Notes: generated by a model from the letters alone, not told the origin. Shown: positions 35,156 through 47,498, counted from the first letter of the stretch. The stretch is DNA of 64,000 nucleotides from Moniliophthora roreri (GCA_001466705.2 LATX02000222.1:186001-250000), one strand, 5' to 3'. Translations and numbers: made by a program.

Positions 35156-38100
35156 TTAAGTTGAGAGCGATGCATATCCAAAGCTCGTTCCTTCTAGACC
35201 TCTAGCGATCAACGTGAACTGCTGTGCAGCCTCTCTCGTTCTCTTCAATGTCCTCGATCTGTCAGAAGAATTAAACAAGTACCCCAGCTATAAAGAGATC
35301 TACCTTACCCTAGTATAGCTTTTAGGAATCTCTCCTTATCCTCCTTACTCGCCCGCGAAGGGACAAAGTTATCCTGTTTACATGGACATTAGAAGAACCT
35401 TCATTGAAGAGAGCAAAGTTCGACTAACGCTAAACAAGACCTCTCGAAGCCAAACTTTCATTTCCTCCGTGCACCGTATCAGTAACGTCGACAGCATCTC
35501 TATGAGATTAGTGGTAGCGCTGCGAGGTGCTTGACCAGCTAAGCCACTGAGGACGGTTTGTGTGATTGAACGCCCATGAGAATTAATCAACTGCACGCGA
35601 TAGGCCTCAAGGGACTGATGAACGTATGACCGATGGATGAACGTGCTCTACGTATTCAGGTTAGAAAATAAATCAACTAAGAATAGAAGACAATTTACGA
35701 GGAATGTGCACGCAGCAACCAAGGAATACCGTTCTTGCAGTGCGAGTGCACGGATGGCACACTGCATAAGCGCATCCAAACCGCCAAGTGGCAACACGTA
35801 GAAATTACCTGGTAGGTTCTGAGCGACCTGGATAGAAGGTTTAGGCATGCGATGACTAGCAGAAGCGTTGAATCCGCACCCTATCCAAACAGGTGAAGAA
35901 TTCTTGAACGATATCCGGGTTCTAAGAGAGGTAAAATTCAGTCCATGCTTGAATGATATACAAAGGGTACTCGCGTTCTCCATCCCTCCAGGGCCACCCA
36001 AGGTAGATAACGAGGTACTTAAGATAACTGGTAGGACATTTGAAACCACTAATTTGGCCTGCTCATCTTGTTCTGCCCGTTCTTTCGCTTGTCTTTGCTC
36101 CTTCTCTCTATCCTTCCCTTTGAGGGGCATTGGGGGTGGTGGACTCAATTGATTGATAAGTATTCCGGCGACGCTCAACCACGAGGCGGTCACTTGTCGT
36201 TGCAGAGCAAAGCAGACTATCTCAAGCAGTGGTGGAGCAGGTAGCGATATTAAAGTGATGTCTGCAGGTAAAGCTGTTATAGATTTAACGAGCTCGTTCA
36301 GGGCCTGTTACACGAGAAGTCAATACGTGCTCGTTAGATGGATCTCATACGCACCTGGCCAATACCAGCGTCATGTCCCAACACCTCGACACATGCACGA
36401 ACAGCGTCCAGTATATTTTGACGTAACTGGGCCATTCGTGGGTCTCGTCGAGCCGACTTGACAGCTTCAAGAGCGGCCTCGCTCTCGGTTTCGTCTTCGA
36501 GCACGCTTAAACCATCGTTTGTCGAACCTCCCGTCAAACCCTTCGCAATACCGGCAAGTGTTTCTAGCTGAAGGATAACCATTTCTCGTGCCTCAGGAGG
36601 AAGCTAGCAGTTCTGAGTTGAATCGAGAGCATGAAGTGAAAAGGGAAGAATTTACCGAGGAAGGAGAGCGCAATATTTCCATCAACTTCTGAACGATGGG
36701 GTTGACGATCACCTCAACTGGAGGTATCTCTTCCGGAGGAGGCAAAGCTTGGATCACACTGGCTATCGATTCCATAACTGTGCTCTTCTCAGAATCCTAG
36801 AAGACATCGCATTGTTATTAGGATCAGATCACGGAATGAATATGGCATACTTACTGGTACCTGCGCTAGCCCAGCATGCAATTCAGCAAAAGCTCCAATC
36901 TGAGGAGCTAGCAACTTTCTATTTGCATCACAAATGTTACGCAAGGCAGAAGCCGCCTGTAGAGATAGGGCTGCGTCAGGCAAAGCCTGAACGACATACG
37001 ATACTGCATTCGTCAGCAGTTCTTGCCTTGGAGGTGTTGTAGGCTGGTCAGGATTACTTGCAAACCACGAAGCGTATGTACCTGTGTGTGAGGTTAGGAG
37101 AAGTTCACTTCAAACTTTTCGAGCCCCACCAATCAGAGATAAGCTCGTTCGTCGTACACGAGTGTGACCGGTAGTCGGTAGACGGCCGAGAATTTCTGGG
37201 CTGTATAGTCGAGGTAGATGTGGTGTATTGTCGTAATCAAGAGCCTCTTGAATGGATAAGATACAATGTAGGGTTGCTTCAACGTCCTGACAAAGACCAT
37301 AAGCTGGAGCGCGTAGTTGTAACCGAAATCGTGACAAACCTCCCAGCTACCCTGGCCCTGATGTACAGCGGTAAGTTGACTCGTAAGCTCGTCCACGAAG
37401 AACGCCATCATATCGTCGCGAATGACGTAGTACCTGTTGAATAGTTCGTGAATATAACGTTTTGGCTGAGAGGGGAAACCATACGCATTGATTAGGATAT
37501 CGCCAACGTCGCGTCGGTATCTGACGTGCGGATTGAGAAAGAAATCAGGCAAACGAAAGAGACTGATTCACACTTGGAATTTCTCTACTTGATCTACACT
37601 GGACATTCAGACGGAATCAGAGTCAATATGACTGGCGCTCACCTCTAGACCACGTACTTCCGGGACCCGGGTACTTGATCTTCCGACGAAGAACCCTCAC
37701 CACCTCAACATACAGTTCTCTCGCAACAGTCGTTTGATCACCGGATGTTTGTTGATCTGCAAGTGAAGGCTCTCCACCTTCTTCAATGTAAAAATCATTG
37801 TTCCACAATGCCTCTTGCAGCAGATACCAAAAGCCCAGTGTCATTTCACTAACATCCTCGTCCACTCCATAATAGCCTGGAAAACCTGTATACGCTAACA
37901 AAAGCTTTAGGAAAGTCTGCGTGAGCTGCCCTTTTGTCTTATTCTGTGCCTGTTGAGATAACACAGCGCTGGACGAAGGAAGTAAGGATACAGATGCTGG
38001 TGAGGCCATGTGGGCAGCTATGTAGCTTGTTGAGTGATCTGCCAAAGCAGATATCAACTTGCAAAGAGATTGGGACACCTCATCAACGAATCTAGTCCGT

Positions 38101-39301
38101 AGCGAACTCTCAACGATACTGGCGCCTGTTGAATCAAGCCATACAAGGAGCGGCTCTGTGAGAATTCTGGAACCAGAACCATCTGACAGGGCAGATTTCG
38201 TCATGATCTCTTGGAGGGTATCTGAGGCGCCTATGAATATGGAATCTGCACTGGGGTCGAGAAGTGCAATGACATTTGGAATTAAAGGGGTGAAATCGCT
38301 GGTACTTGTGTTAGCTTTCTACTTTTCGGCGGTAATATGCACAGTACCTTGAGGGCACATGTGGCAGCCAGGCTTGAAGACATCGAAGGGCGGAAAGAAC
38401 TTCGCTCTTGGGAACCGAACTGATTGGTTTATCGATGGAGGATTTGATGGCTTGCACTACCATTGTAGTGGCATCTAATAAACTTTGCTGCATTTTCAAC
38501 CTAGTTAGAGTCAGTTACGGGAATTAACATGCTGTGAAAGGTCTGCTCACTTGCTTGCCCCAATCAAATCTGCACTCGAAACCTCTTCGGCAACAATGGC
38601 GAGAAAATCGTGGATGTGTTCGGCGGCGGCTCGTTTCCCCGAGAACGACGTCACGCAAGTAAGGATCCAGTCCGACCATCGCGTCGGGTGATGTGGTACT
38701 AGCTTCAGAGCGAGAGATGATAGCTGCAACCAACTTCAATCTCGAAACGGTTATACAATTACAGTGGAGACTTACTGCCACAAACAGTTTCCGGAGAATG
38801 ACTTTACTCTTCCCAACTGATACAGAGTGTGCCGTGAGCTGTATCAGCATATCCCGGAGAGATTCTGCGTGTTCTTGAGGAAAGGATGACCTTGAAGAAA
38901 AGGTGAATTTGGTGCGATTGCGAAAGAGTTTGCTTGACGCACCAGTCTCTAGCAATCTTAACCTGAGCTCTTGACTCGTTTCAGTTTCAATTGATCAACC
39001 CCTTTTGCCCACAAACGTACGTATGTGCACCGAAGAACTGAATGTTTTGGTCCTGATGATTCAGAAATGGAATGACGAGACCCCATGCCTCTGGGAGCTT
39101 CTGGATATCAAGTAGTTCCTGCTGAAGCCTCTTTAAATCTTCCGGCGAGGCGTTTGGGTTCGGTGCTCCATATCCCTGTAATATCAGCTGAACTCAAAGT
39201 CAAAAGGATGTGCTTTGAAAAGGAATGAATGTTGGACTGACTTGAGCAGCACGTTCAATGTCGAAAGAGGATAGTGCCGGGAGGAATGAAAGGTCCGCCA
39301 T
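35156..39301 (-). CDS. Importin-beta family karyopherin (importin-13/Kap122-like)
   Basis: Twenty exons between 39301 and 35156, most introns 48-58 nt; 1054 aa, normal for the family. The N-terminus has the first HEAT helices and the importin N-terminal signature (PEAWGLVIPFLNHQDQNIQF, FFGAHTAQVKIARDW, SSFPQEHAESLRDMLIQL). Further HEAT-type segments include HPTRWSDWILTC, ALRCLQAWL, GFWYLLQEAL, VYRRDVGDILINAYY. The C-terminus reads SRTLKRTREAAQQF and GLEGTSFGYASLST. Importin-13/Kap122 proteins carry cargo through the nuclear pore under Ran control. Assignment to this branch rather than transportin-3 is tentative. Exon 8 is 22 nt and exon 3 is 27 nt. The intron after 35975 has a GC donor. Confidence 0.85.
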
Positions 39302-39535
39302 GAGTCTAGACGAAAGAGCTGTAAAGTATAGAATCAAATTATTAGGATGGGAGTAGAAGAAGAAGAAAGACTGCTGATATCGCTGTCGGCATTGACGACG
39401 CGATCGAGTCGATATCTATGTCAGATCTATGTATCTATCTGGTCAATTTATAACCCTTTTCCACCGCCCAGGTCGTGCTTGTCATGATTCATGATGTGAA
39501 TCTTAGACACTCTCACTGTCGCCTAGCTATTTCCC
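39302..39535. promoter_or_regulatory. 234-bp divergent promoter karyopherin/paralog A
   Basis: Separates the karyopherin start (minus) from the first of the tandem hypothetical genes (plus). It contains a short run of tatc/tatct-like repeats (about 39409-39440) but no clear TATA box. Confidence 0.4.
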
Positions 39536-40753
39536 ATGACCATCCTGCGGGTCATTATCAAGTATGCGCCAGGTAAACAGGCTCATTATAGTTGTTTGCC
39601 GGCGCAGGAGCTGGCAAAAAATCTACGTGGTGACCTCAATATAATGCGGTTGCCCCACCCCCCAACGACGAGCATTAAGCTGGGTGATGACGGAGTACTA
39701 GAGTTCTCATGGGAGACCACCAAGGAATCGGTGAGTGGTATGGTTGTATTATTCATATCTCTGCGTCTCATGAAGCTTCAAGCCACTATACAAAATGGTC
39801 ACGCATTGGGTCCACCAGCAGGACAATATCAAGGTATTCCGTGAAAGAAAAGAATCTTGCCAGATGTACGCAATATTTACTATTGAAAAACCAGCGCTAG
39901 ACTGAGTCTAATAGCGAGACAGTTACTTTCAGGAGCGTAGAGAATGAATCGTGCGTGCACTGAAATCGGAAGTCCGATGGCTAACCAGAACTTGTTTCTC
40001 TTTCAGCACAGTCGAAAGCGGGAAATTCCCAAAGAGTAGACGTCGTTCTCTTGCTGCCCGTCCGGAGGCCAAACCTCACTCCTACGAGCAACCCTTATCT
40101 CGGAAGGGCACAGAGAATTTAACAGGGGACTCGATCCCAAGAATCTTCGAAATTGATAACAACGCAGTACTCGCTGAACCTGCTTCTCATCACAACGAAG
40201 TCTATCGTCGGAGGAATGAGCGCAATCATTCCGCTCAACGACGGACCGTTTCGAGCATCGAGAATATTCAGGCCACTTTGCTTGGTATAAATCACTCTCT
40301 TGATGCTGGGAAGGACCCCGACACAGGAGCTCGAGCTCGGATATCTAACTTGTTGGATGAGCTGCACGTCGTCAAGCAGAAATTGTCCTCATTAGCAGCA
40401 AACGGAGCAAATATCGAAAAACAGCTCCGAGTGTTAGAGGCCGAACAGGAAAACGGATCAGTGGACCTGGTGGATGCGATTGTTTTGGAGCCGGAGACGG
40501 ATAGTGCTAGCGAGTTTTCTTCTCTCCCCTGCTTTCTACCCACTTGCTGAAGTTCTTATCGATAGTGCTGCACTTCAAGCTCGAGTCACTACAACGTGAA
40601 CTGCAGGAGGAGACCAAACTTCGAGAAAGGGCGGAATGGAGACTATCAGATGTGCTGAGAGAATGTAGGGAACCAGTGATTGTGCCCCAACTCTATTCCA
40701 TGCTCGGACTGGAAAGCAAGGATTATGTATCTAATTTTTCCCTGAGTGACTGA
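39536..40753 (+). CDS. Unrecognised tandem paralog A, 332 aa
   Basis: Five exons: 39536-39730, 39783-39865, 39915-39950, 40007-40503, 40566-40753. An N-terminal module of ~65 residues (VIIKYAPGKQ, ELAKNLRGDLNIMRLPHPP, VLEFSWETTKES) is followed by a basic middle region, the motif SIENIQATLLGINHSLD, and two predicted helical/coiled segments: LLDELHVVKQKLSSLAANG, and LQRELQEETKLRERAEWRL running into DVLRECREPVIVPQLYSMLG. No signal peptide or membrane helix. It shares length of exon 1 (195 nt), intron phases and terminal motifs with the next gene. I do not know this family. The coiled-coil tail suggests oligomerisation. Confidence 0.65.
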
Positions 40754-40936
40754 ACAGCCGTCGGATCGATATTTTGCATGACGCGTCGAGTCGCGCTACG
40801 AACCACGTGGGAATGACAGGTTCTTTTCACGTCGTTACTTAGGATCCCCCGAAATTGATGGTTATGGGTCTACTTCTCTTCTTTTACTTCATCATCTCGA
40901 CCTTAGAGCTTCACCCCCGGTGAATCATTCATTATC

Positions 40937-43202
40937 ATGTTCGACATCGAGCTCACGGTAGTATATGGGCACCAGAAGATAGCTCGTTTCCTCGAGATGG
41001 ACATGAAGGAAATGGCCAGACGACTGAGGGCCGATCTGGATATGTTGAAACTGCCTCATCCTCCAGAGGCAAATATCGGTCCGCCGTCGAAAGGTGGGAT
41101 AACATTCTTCTGGACGACAAATAAGAACTCGGTGGGACACGTTTGGAGGCGCTTTTCGCAGTACTCAGCGTTCACTGATTATTATGATCTCGTAGCCGCT
41201 CTTGAACGCGATAAAAACGGCATTCGATTCGCAAGATAGGCCAGATGTGAAGCAGCTAAGGATGTCCTTGAATATGTGAGTTCTGGTTGCGTTGCATTGA
41301 TATTGTAGTGTTCGAAGCTAAAACTGTTATAATGACAGTATTGAAATCTTGATGAAGAAAGGGTAATCATCACTTCTGATTAAGACCAAGGCCGGTTATT
41401 CACACAGGTACTCTATTCCAGCCCAGACGATGGCGAGGGGCAACGGTACTTAAAACCTCCGAGGTACCCTTCTTCCGGTCCTCATACACGCGTCAATTAC
41501 CACCTTCCCACCAAATCACACTCATGGGCTTCAGACTCCGTTATCCAGCATCGCAAACGATCCTTTGATTCTCCTTTTCGTCGCAGTGGGTCTCGATCCC
41601 CGAGTAATGTATCAGAAGAACCTTGCTGGCGCCGGCATAAACATTTGAAGAACCCCCTCGGCCGTTCGCCCAGATGCAGTAGATCATTGTCATCCAGCTC
41701 TTCACATTCCAGACGTGGCCGACAAGGACGATCACGTTCAAGTCAGTCCTTAACTCGAAATAGATCCCATTCACCCGCCAAACGCTTTGTAAATCGAGGC
41801 CTAGACGCTCGATATGACTTCTCGGGAACCCTAATTCCTAGACGCAGGAAACGTAGTTCAGAATCCAGTTCCACCTGCAGTAGATCTATATCTTCAAATT
41901 CCGAGTCCAAGCGAGACCATAAACGGGTAGCACATTCGCCACCGCGCCGACGCAACCTATCTCATTCTCCTCAACCAACCCCTAGGTCTCCACGCCCCAT
42001 CTCGAGGCGTGATTCGGCATCCTTTACCCGTGCAAATCGTTCTCCCGATTTCGCAGATGACTCGGGTTTCTTCGAACGGAGGCACTCCTCCGATTCCAAC
42101 TTCAAACCAGCCATATACAAATCTTCCCATAACCGTCCCGGATATGATCACCATCGAAGCTTGAGCGCCGTACGCAGAAGAGCTATAGACGATATAGAGA
42201 GTATTCAGGCAACCTTGATGGAGATCAACGACTCGTGCGCTATTGACGAAACGATACAGCCGGGCGAAGACGGGCCTTTGCCTCCACGACCAGCATTTCT
42301 TCCTCAGCCACCTCTTCAACTCCAGGAGGAATCAGGTCCTCTGATGCCGGTGGTCAATGTCGCCAAGAATGTCACACAGGCAGCCGTCACTGACACTAAG
42401 CCTAACACCCCTTCACGTCACGCGCCTTTTGGGGAAGACTACATTTCCCTGTTGCCGCTTTCACCTGAGAAGCCGGGAGAAAGAAGCTATCAGGCCACAG
42501 CAGTGGATGATGAAAATGATTCATGCTCTGATGATGATCTCCTGGACTTCGCCGCCAATCTTTCGAATCCCAACCAAGCGGTTCTGAGCTCGCAGACTGA
42601 AACGGAGAGCGAAGCAGTGGCTGACTTCGGTTTAGAAATTGGTCATACTACACTTTCTTTCGCTACTTCCATCAGCAGAGACACGGTTTCTGGTCAGGCC
42701 ACTGAAAAGCCACGATGGGTTCCCATTGGCCTGAAATTGAGCAAATCAGATACACAGATGGAGTCTACAGGTCGACCCACGCTTAACAACAGTACCCCTG
42801 GTGCACAGGCTAACGACAGCATGAAAACTGCTTTTCAACTGACCCGCCAGTTTTGGGATAACCGTCGAGAACTGATGGCGCTTTCCGCAAGGGGAATGAA
42901 AATCGAAAAGATGCTTCGTGAGTTGCAGGATACTCCAAAATGGCAGGAACACGATTTCTTCCTAGGCACGGAGAAAGGGTGTAATGGTGGGTTTTCTGTT
43001 ACCCGTTGATTGCGCCGTACACCTGACGAGTAAGCTTTGTGCAGAGCTTCGGTTTGAACTCAAGATCATGGAAGGAATACTTCGCGAGGAAACTCGAAAT
43101 CGGCAGAGAGCTGAAATGCAACTGGCCGACGTGCTTAGGGAGTGCAAGGACCCTATTATTGTTCCCAAGCTTTTGGAGCCTTTTGGGCTGGAATTGAGCT
43201 GA
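40937..43202 (+). CDS. Unrecognised tandem paralog B, 673 aa, with Arg/Ser-rich domain
   Basis: Five exons: 40937-41131, 41196-41275, 41339-41362, 41422-42986, 43045-43202. Same plan as the preceding gene: N-terminal module (MARRLRADLDMLKLPHPPEA, ITFFWTTNKNS), motif DIESIQATLMEINDS, and tail RFELKIMEGILREETRNRQ with LADVLRECKDPIIVPKLLEPFGLE. The difference is a large exon 4 that encodes ~150 residues rich in Arg, Ser and Pro (RSPRCSRSLSSSSSHSRRG and similar), then a ~250-residue acidic, low-complexity region. RS tracts are typical of splicing and nuclear-speckle proteins; that role here is only inference. An N-terminal-only reading of the gene would miss the paralogy, since exons 2-3 are small. 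Confidence 0.65.
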
Positions 43203-43537
43203 CGTCCTTCCCCATTTGGCCCGTGATATACCCTTATGATCCTCTTGTAACGCCTGTAATAGATCATGGTTTGTTATTCTTGCATGCATATTCTCCAAGC
43301 CCAATTGAAGAATGAAGTAGAACGTATAAGCACCCTCCGCGTTGTCGAAGCTGTTCGCCATCCATGTCCTTCCTCATCGAATAATGGCAGCTTGACTCTC
43401 CCCCCCAACCTCTGCTCCACCTCTTAAGTATCATCTGTTCCATATGAATCACAGTATCTTTTCCTTGCAGAATCTTGAGGTATGAGCATGTTACCCCTCG
43501 CATTTGACATGTATTTACTTGACATATGCCTATTGGA
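43203..43537. other. Intergenic, 335 bp
   Basis: 3' flank of paralog B. No gene seen before the dehydrogenase relic begins. Confidence 0.5.
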
Positions 43538-44115
43538 TGCAGGTGTTTTGGTTCTCCAATCATGCTGAAGCACGAGGACACTCAGTAACACCCCGAATTG
43601 CCGAATTGCCAACGTATCTAGTGACGTACGTTTCTGGACCATACTCCCCCGGAGGAACAAGAATTTAAAGTGACGCCGGGAAGCATACTCAAAGCCAATG
43701 TCTGCCGAAAATCACTGTGAGTGAGTCCTTTAGGACGTTTGCTGTGTCATGTTCCGAACTCTTAGGACGCCTAAGGCCTAAGTATCTGGACCCAGAAAGT
43801 CAGTCCTGCGATTTCGAATGATATATAGAGATTCGCTGTCGATCTATAATCCTCGATGTTCTCTTCCCTTGGGCACATCACTTGTGATCGTCAGTCTGGT
43901 TTCGAGGCTGATTCTGAGTACGACATTTCTCTCCGCCCCCATACATTTAACTTGAGTTCATTCAGAATGACTTGACCTTTATTGGGGTAAAAGTCAATGG
44001 CAGAATTTCCTAGTGAACGAGTATTTGAAAACTAAGTCCTGATTTTGGCCCTCGCATTGGAGTAGCCATGTTGCTGAAGTATCTTTTTTTACCGCTACAA
44101 TATGTATGGTTCTGG
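43538..44115 (+). pseudogene. SDR relic A (3' half only)
   Basis: Decayed copy of the 3' half of the intact dehydrogenase at 45121. Nucleotide similarity starts in its exon 3 (caatcatgctgaagcacgag, cactcagtaacaccccgaatt) and runs through the exon 3/4 intron (cctttaggacgtttgctgtg) to the last exon (gtatttgaaaactaag). It has stops, frameshifts and an internal deletion of roughly 200 bp relative to the intact copy. The similarity continues into the 3' flank (tatggttctg), which shows that a genomic segment was duplicated. Confidence 0.75.
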
Positions 44116-44618
44116 GAATTCCGAGATAAGCCTGAGCTCGCGAAGACTTATCAGAGGGTGAGATAGCCACGTGGTAGATGGACACGCTTACCAGACCGTC
44201 GAGGTCACACATCTCGACTCCCGCGCCCATCTACCACGTCCTCACGTCCTCACGTCCTCATCTCCATCTTTTTGCCCACCCACCACATCCCTTCAGCGTT
44301 GAGCCATTCCAGGGCGCTAGTCCCATCTCTCAGACAGGCTCGAACGCTCAGGTTTGGCCGGGACATCATCTCCCGCCTCACCCAACCCATACCACCCGGC
44401 CAGCCTCCGGCAACCCAGAGTACTCATAACTTAGATAGCCCCTTTGCCTTTACGAGCTTAGAATACACCTGGTCCATCGTGAAAGGGCTATCTCATCTAT
44501 GCACGACTTGCATAATTTTAAATTAGCCGTAAAACAACCGATTCTGGCTGGGCGCCAACGTAATGCCTATCGTCTATCGATACTACGCGTCGGGACGGCT
44601 TGCTTCCCGCCTTCTTAC
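44116..44618. other. Intergenic, 503 bp
   Basis: Between relics A and B. Includes a short direct repeat cctcacgtcctcacgtcctcatctcc around 44240-44262. No gene recognised. Confidence 0.4.
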
Positions 44619-44850
44619 CTTCATTTGGTTGAGACGACTCTTGCAATGCTCTTCGTCAGTCATGGCTCGGCTGTCACCCTTGTTTCCCTCCCAGAGCAAT
44701 ATTCAATGCACAAAAAAACTGTGGTGAGAGTTGACCTCACCCAGCAAGGTCGTCGTGGTCACCGGGGAAAACACTGGCTTAGGTTTCGGGACATGCGAAC
44801 ACTTTACTTTAGTGAACCATTAGAGGCACATAATGGGCGACGGATGTTTT
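44619..44850 (+). pseudogene. SDR relic B (5' end only)
   Basis: Corresponds to exon 1 of the intact dehydrogenase plus a little leader. Recognisable parts are QYSMHKKTVV/VDLT and the cofactor loop, where the nucleotides still read gtcaccggggaaaacactggctta in a shifted frame (VTGENTGL). A frameshift in the GKVVVV region destroys the reading. Nothing resembling exons 2-6 follows before the next copy. Confidence 0.7.
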
Positions 44851-45120
44851 GATGGTGGGTAATCGCTTTTATCATACTGGGATATCTTGTTTGTAATAGG
44901 TGGTTCCCGTTCGGCTGGCTTCCGGTGCGTTCTCAAACACAAAACGCCCAGAAAACTACGACCTACATATGTCAAATCACTACTGGGTGTGCGGCTTGAT
45001 TGTCGTGACTCGGATGCTAACCGCCTACCTTTTGTCTTTCATCTGAATCATCATATTCACACAGCATGCACTATAAAATGACTATCGCAAAAAGTTTTTC
45101 TTAACATACAGCTCTCAGTC

Positions 45121-46401
45121 ATGGCCAAACTTTCCATCTTTCGCTTCATTCGCGAGCAGTACTCCAAGCAGAAACCCGTGGTAAAGACTGATCTTACTGG
45201 CAAGGTCGTCGTGGTTGTAGGAGCAAACACAGGTTTGGGCTTTGAGGCGTGCAAGCACTTTGCTTCAATGAACCCCAAGAGGCTCATAATGGGATGCCGG
45301 AACAAGCGAAAAGGAGAGGAGGCTGTCTCAAGTGAGTTCATAGCTTGGGTTTGAATGACTAATACTGACCCCGTGTCTCAGAGTTACAAGCAGAGACGAG
45401 GTACAATCGCGCCGAACTATGGATTATCGACCTGGCCAGCTTCTCTTCTGTCAAATCTTTTGTAGAGAAGCTTGAGAAGGAATGTGACCGCCTTGATATC
45501 CTGGTCGAAAACGCTGCTATCGCGGATCCTCCGAAGTATGAAACAACAGAAGATGGATGGGCATCTATGTGTGCTTTATCTTCTTACCTCCGTTGCGTAT
45601 CGTTGACATTTCTCGTTTAGGCTGCAGGTGAATGCCATCGCACCGGCCATACAGGTTTTACTTCTCCTACCAATCATGTTGAAGACTGCACGAGAACACT
45701 CAGTAACACCCCGAATTGTTAACGTGGCTAGCGATACACATTATTGGGCCACACTCCCTCGGGACAAGAGAGTGACATCGGGAAACATACTTGAGGCAAT
45801 GTCGGCGGAAAATTACTACGAGTGAGTCTTATAGGACGTCTGCTGTGTCATTTTCTGAATCCTTCAAACAGCGGAAGCACGTATAAATACCCAGAAACAA
45901 AATGTCAGTCTCGCGTGCTTTTGCGATTTTGGTGATAGAAGCTCACTATTGATCTCTAGTCCTCAACGTTCTCTTCACTCGGGCAATACAAAGCCATCTT
46001 GGGACACACCATCCGCCTCTGGTCGTCTCCGCGGTTAATCCCGGATTCTGCTACTCTGAACTACGGAGAGGCATGTCTGGCTTCTTTTATTGGCTGATGG
46101 AAAAGGTCCTTGCGTTGACGACGGAGGAGGGAAGCCGGCAGCTTGTTTATGCAGCCCTCGCAGACCACGAGGAAATGCCTGGAGGATATGTTTCCTTCAG
46201 TGACGTGGTCGAACCTAGTGATGGTGTAATCGACGAGGCTGGTCAGAGGCTGGAGGAAAGATTCTGGGTATGTTCTTTCCTCTTAGCGCACACCCATACA
46301 TCTAACCGGAGATTGTCCAGAGTGACTTGATCTGGGTTGGAGCAAAAGTTGATGACAGAGTTCCCCGGATAGTCAATGAGTATTTAAAAGCTAAACCCTG
46401 A
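45121..46401 (+). CDS. Short-chain dehydrogenase/reductase (intact copy of array)
   Basis: NAD(P)-dependent oxidoreductase with Rossmann fold, of the retinol dehydrogenase/WWOX-like fungal type; substrate unknown. Exons: 45121-45331, 45382-45568, 45621-45821, 45872-45903, 45960-46267, 46321-46401; 339 aa. The cofactor loop reads VGANTGLG, with Val in place of the usual Thr of TGxxxGxG. The acidic/structural motif is ENAAIA (usually NNAG). The active-site segment is IVNVASDTHYW with Ser, and the catalytic YxxxK is YPETK. AVNPGFCYS matches the conserved PG after the active site. Exon 4 is 32 nt. Flanked by decayed copies on both sides. Confidence 0.85.
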
Positions 46402-46845
46402 TCCTGGTATTCGAGGTTGTTCCTGTTAGTGGCGTTGTCGTCGGAGTATTTCCTTTACCACTAGAATGAGTACTTATGGTTCTGCACAAGACTTTTGTGT
46501 GGCAAACTTTAGGTCCGAAGGTACGAAACATTACTGTCATAATGCGAATCCAAACTCTTTGTCTTGCCTGTCACCGTCATGAAAAAACTTGCCAATTTCA
46601 TTGAATTTACTATTAGACTAGTCATATAGGAGTCATTCTTTTTCAATGTCTCTGGTAGGCCAGCTCAGTAGGCCACCTAGCTACTTATGATCTATGATGA
46701 CATGAACGCGCAGGTGAAACAAAGTCTGGGCTTTTCCAGTAAAAACGAGTGATTCGGACTTTCTGGAGTTGGTGGCGTGATGACTATCATTACGCGTCAG
46801 ACTCAGAACGACTCCCTCATCTCCTCCATCTTACTCATTTCAGAT
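46402..46845. other. Intergenic, 444 bp
   Basis: 3' flank of the intact dehydrogenase and leader of relic D. No other gene seen. Confidence 0.5.
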
Positions 46846-47498
46846 GACTCTCTTCGTCACTCATGGTTCGGTTGTCTCCTCTTGGTTTCTTTCGAGAGCA
46901 ATATTCAACGCAAAAACCCGTCGGAAGGCTAACCCCACTGGCAAGGTCGTCGTGGTCGTAGGGGCAAACACCGGCTTGGGTTTCGAAGCATGCAAACATT
47001 TTGCTTCAGGTCTCAGAGGCTGATAATGGGGTGCCCGGAACAAACAAAAAGGAGAAGCAGCAGTCTCAAGTGAGTTGTCAGTAGTTTTGACCCTCTAGCG
47101 ACCAATCTTGACCCCGTTTTCTAGAATTACAAGCCGGGACGGGATACAACAACGCTGACTATGGCTTATAGACCTAGCTAGTTTCAATTCTGTCAAATGT
47201 TTTGTGGACAAATTTGAGAGGGAGTGCGATCGCCTTGAAATCCTTGTCGAAAACGCAGGCATCTTGGCTCCACAGAAGTATCAGGCAATTGAAGATGGAT
47301 GGTCATCGATGTGAGTGGGATTTTCTTCAGCCTCGGACTGGTTGTCTAACACCGTCTCTCAGTCTACAGGTGAATGTTATTGCACCGGCCATTCACGCTT
47401 TACTTCTCCTCTCGACTATGTTGAGGACTACGAAAGCATTCGGTGACAACCCGTCTTGTCAATGTGTCTAGTAGTAGGCATTACTATGCTGCCCTTCT
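46846..47498 (+). pseudogene. SDR relic D (exons 1-3)
   Basis: Third decayed copy. It keeps GKVVVVVGANTGLGFEACKHFAS, exon 2 features (KCFVDKFERECDRLEILVENAGI), and the start of exon 3 (QVNVIAPAIHALLLLSTMLR). It carries frameshifts near the start and after HFAS, an in-frame stop in exon 2 (tagacctagct context), and ends abruptly in exon 3 just after the VNVSS-equivalent region. No exon 4-6 counterpart follows. The leader resembles that of relic B. Confidence 0.78.
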
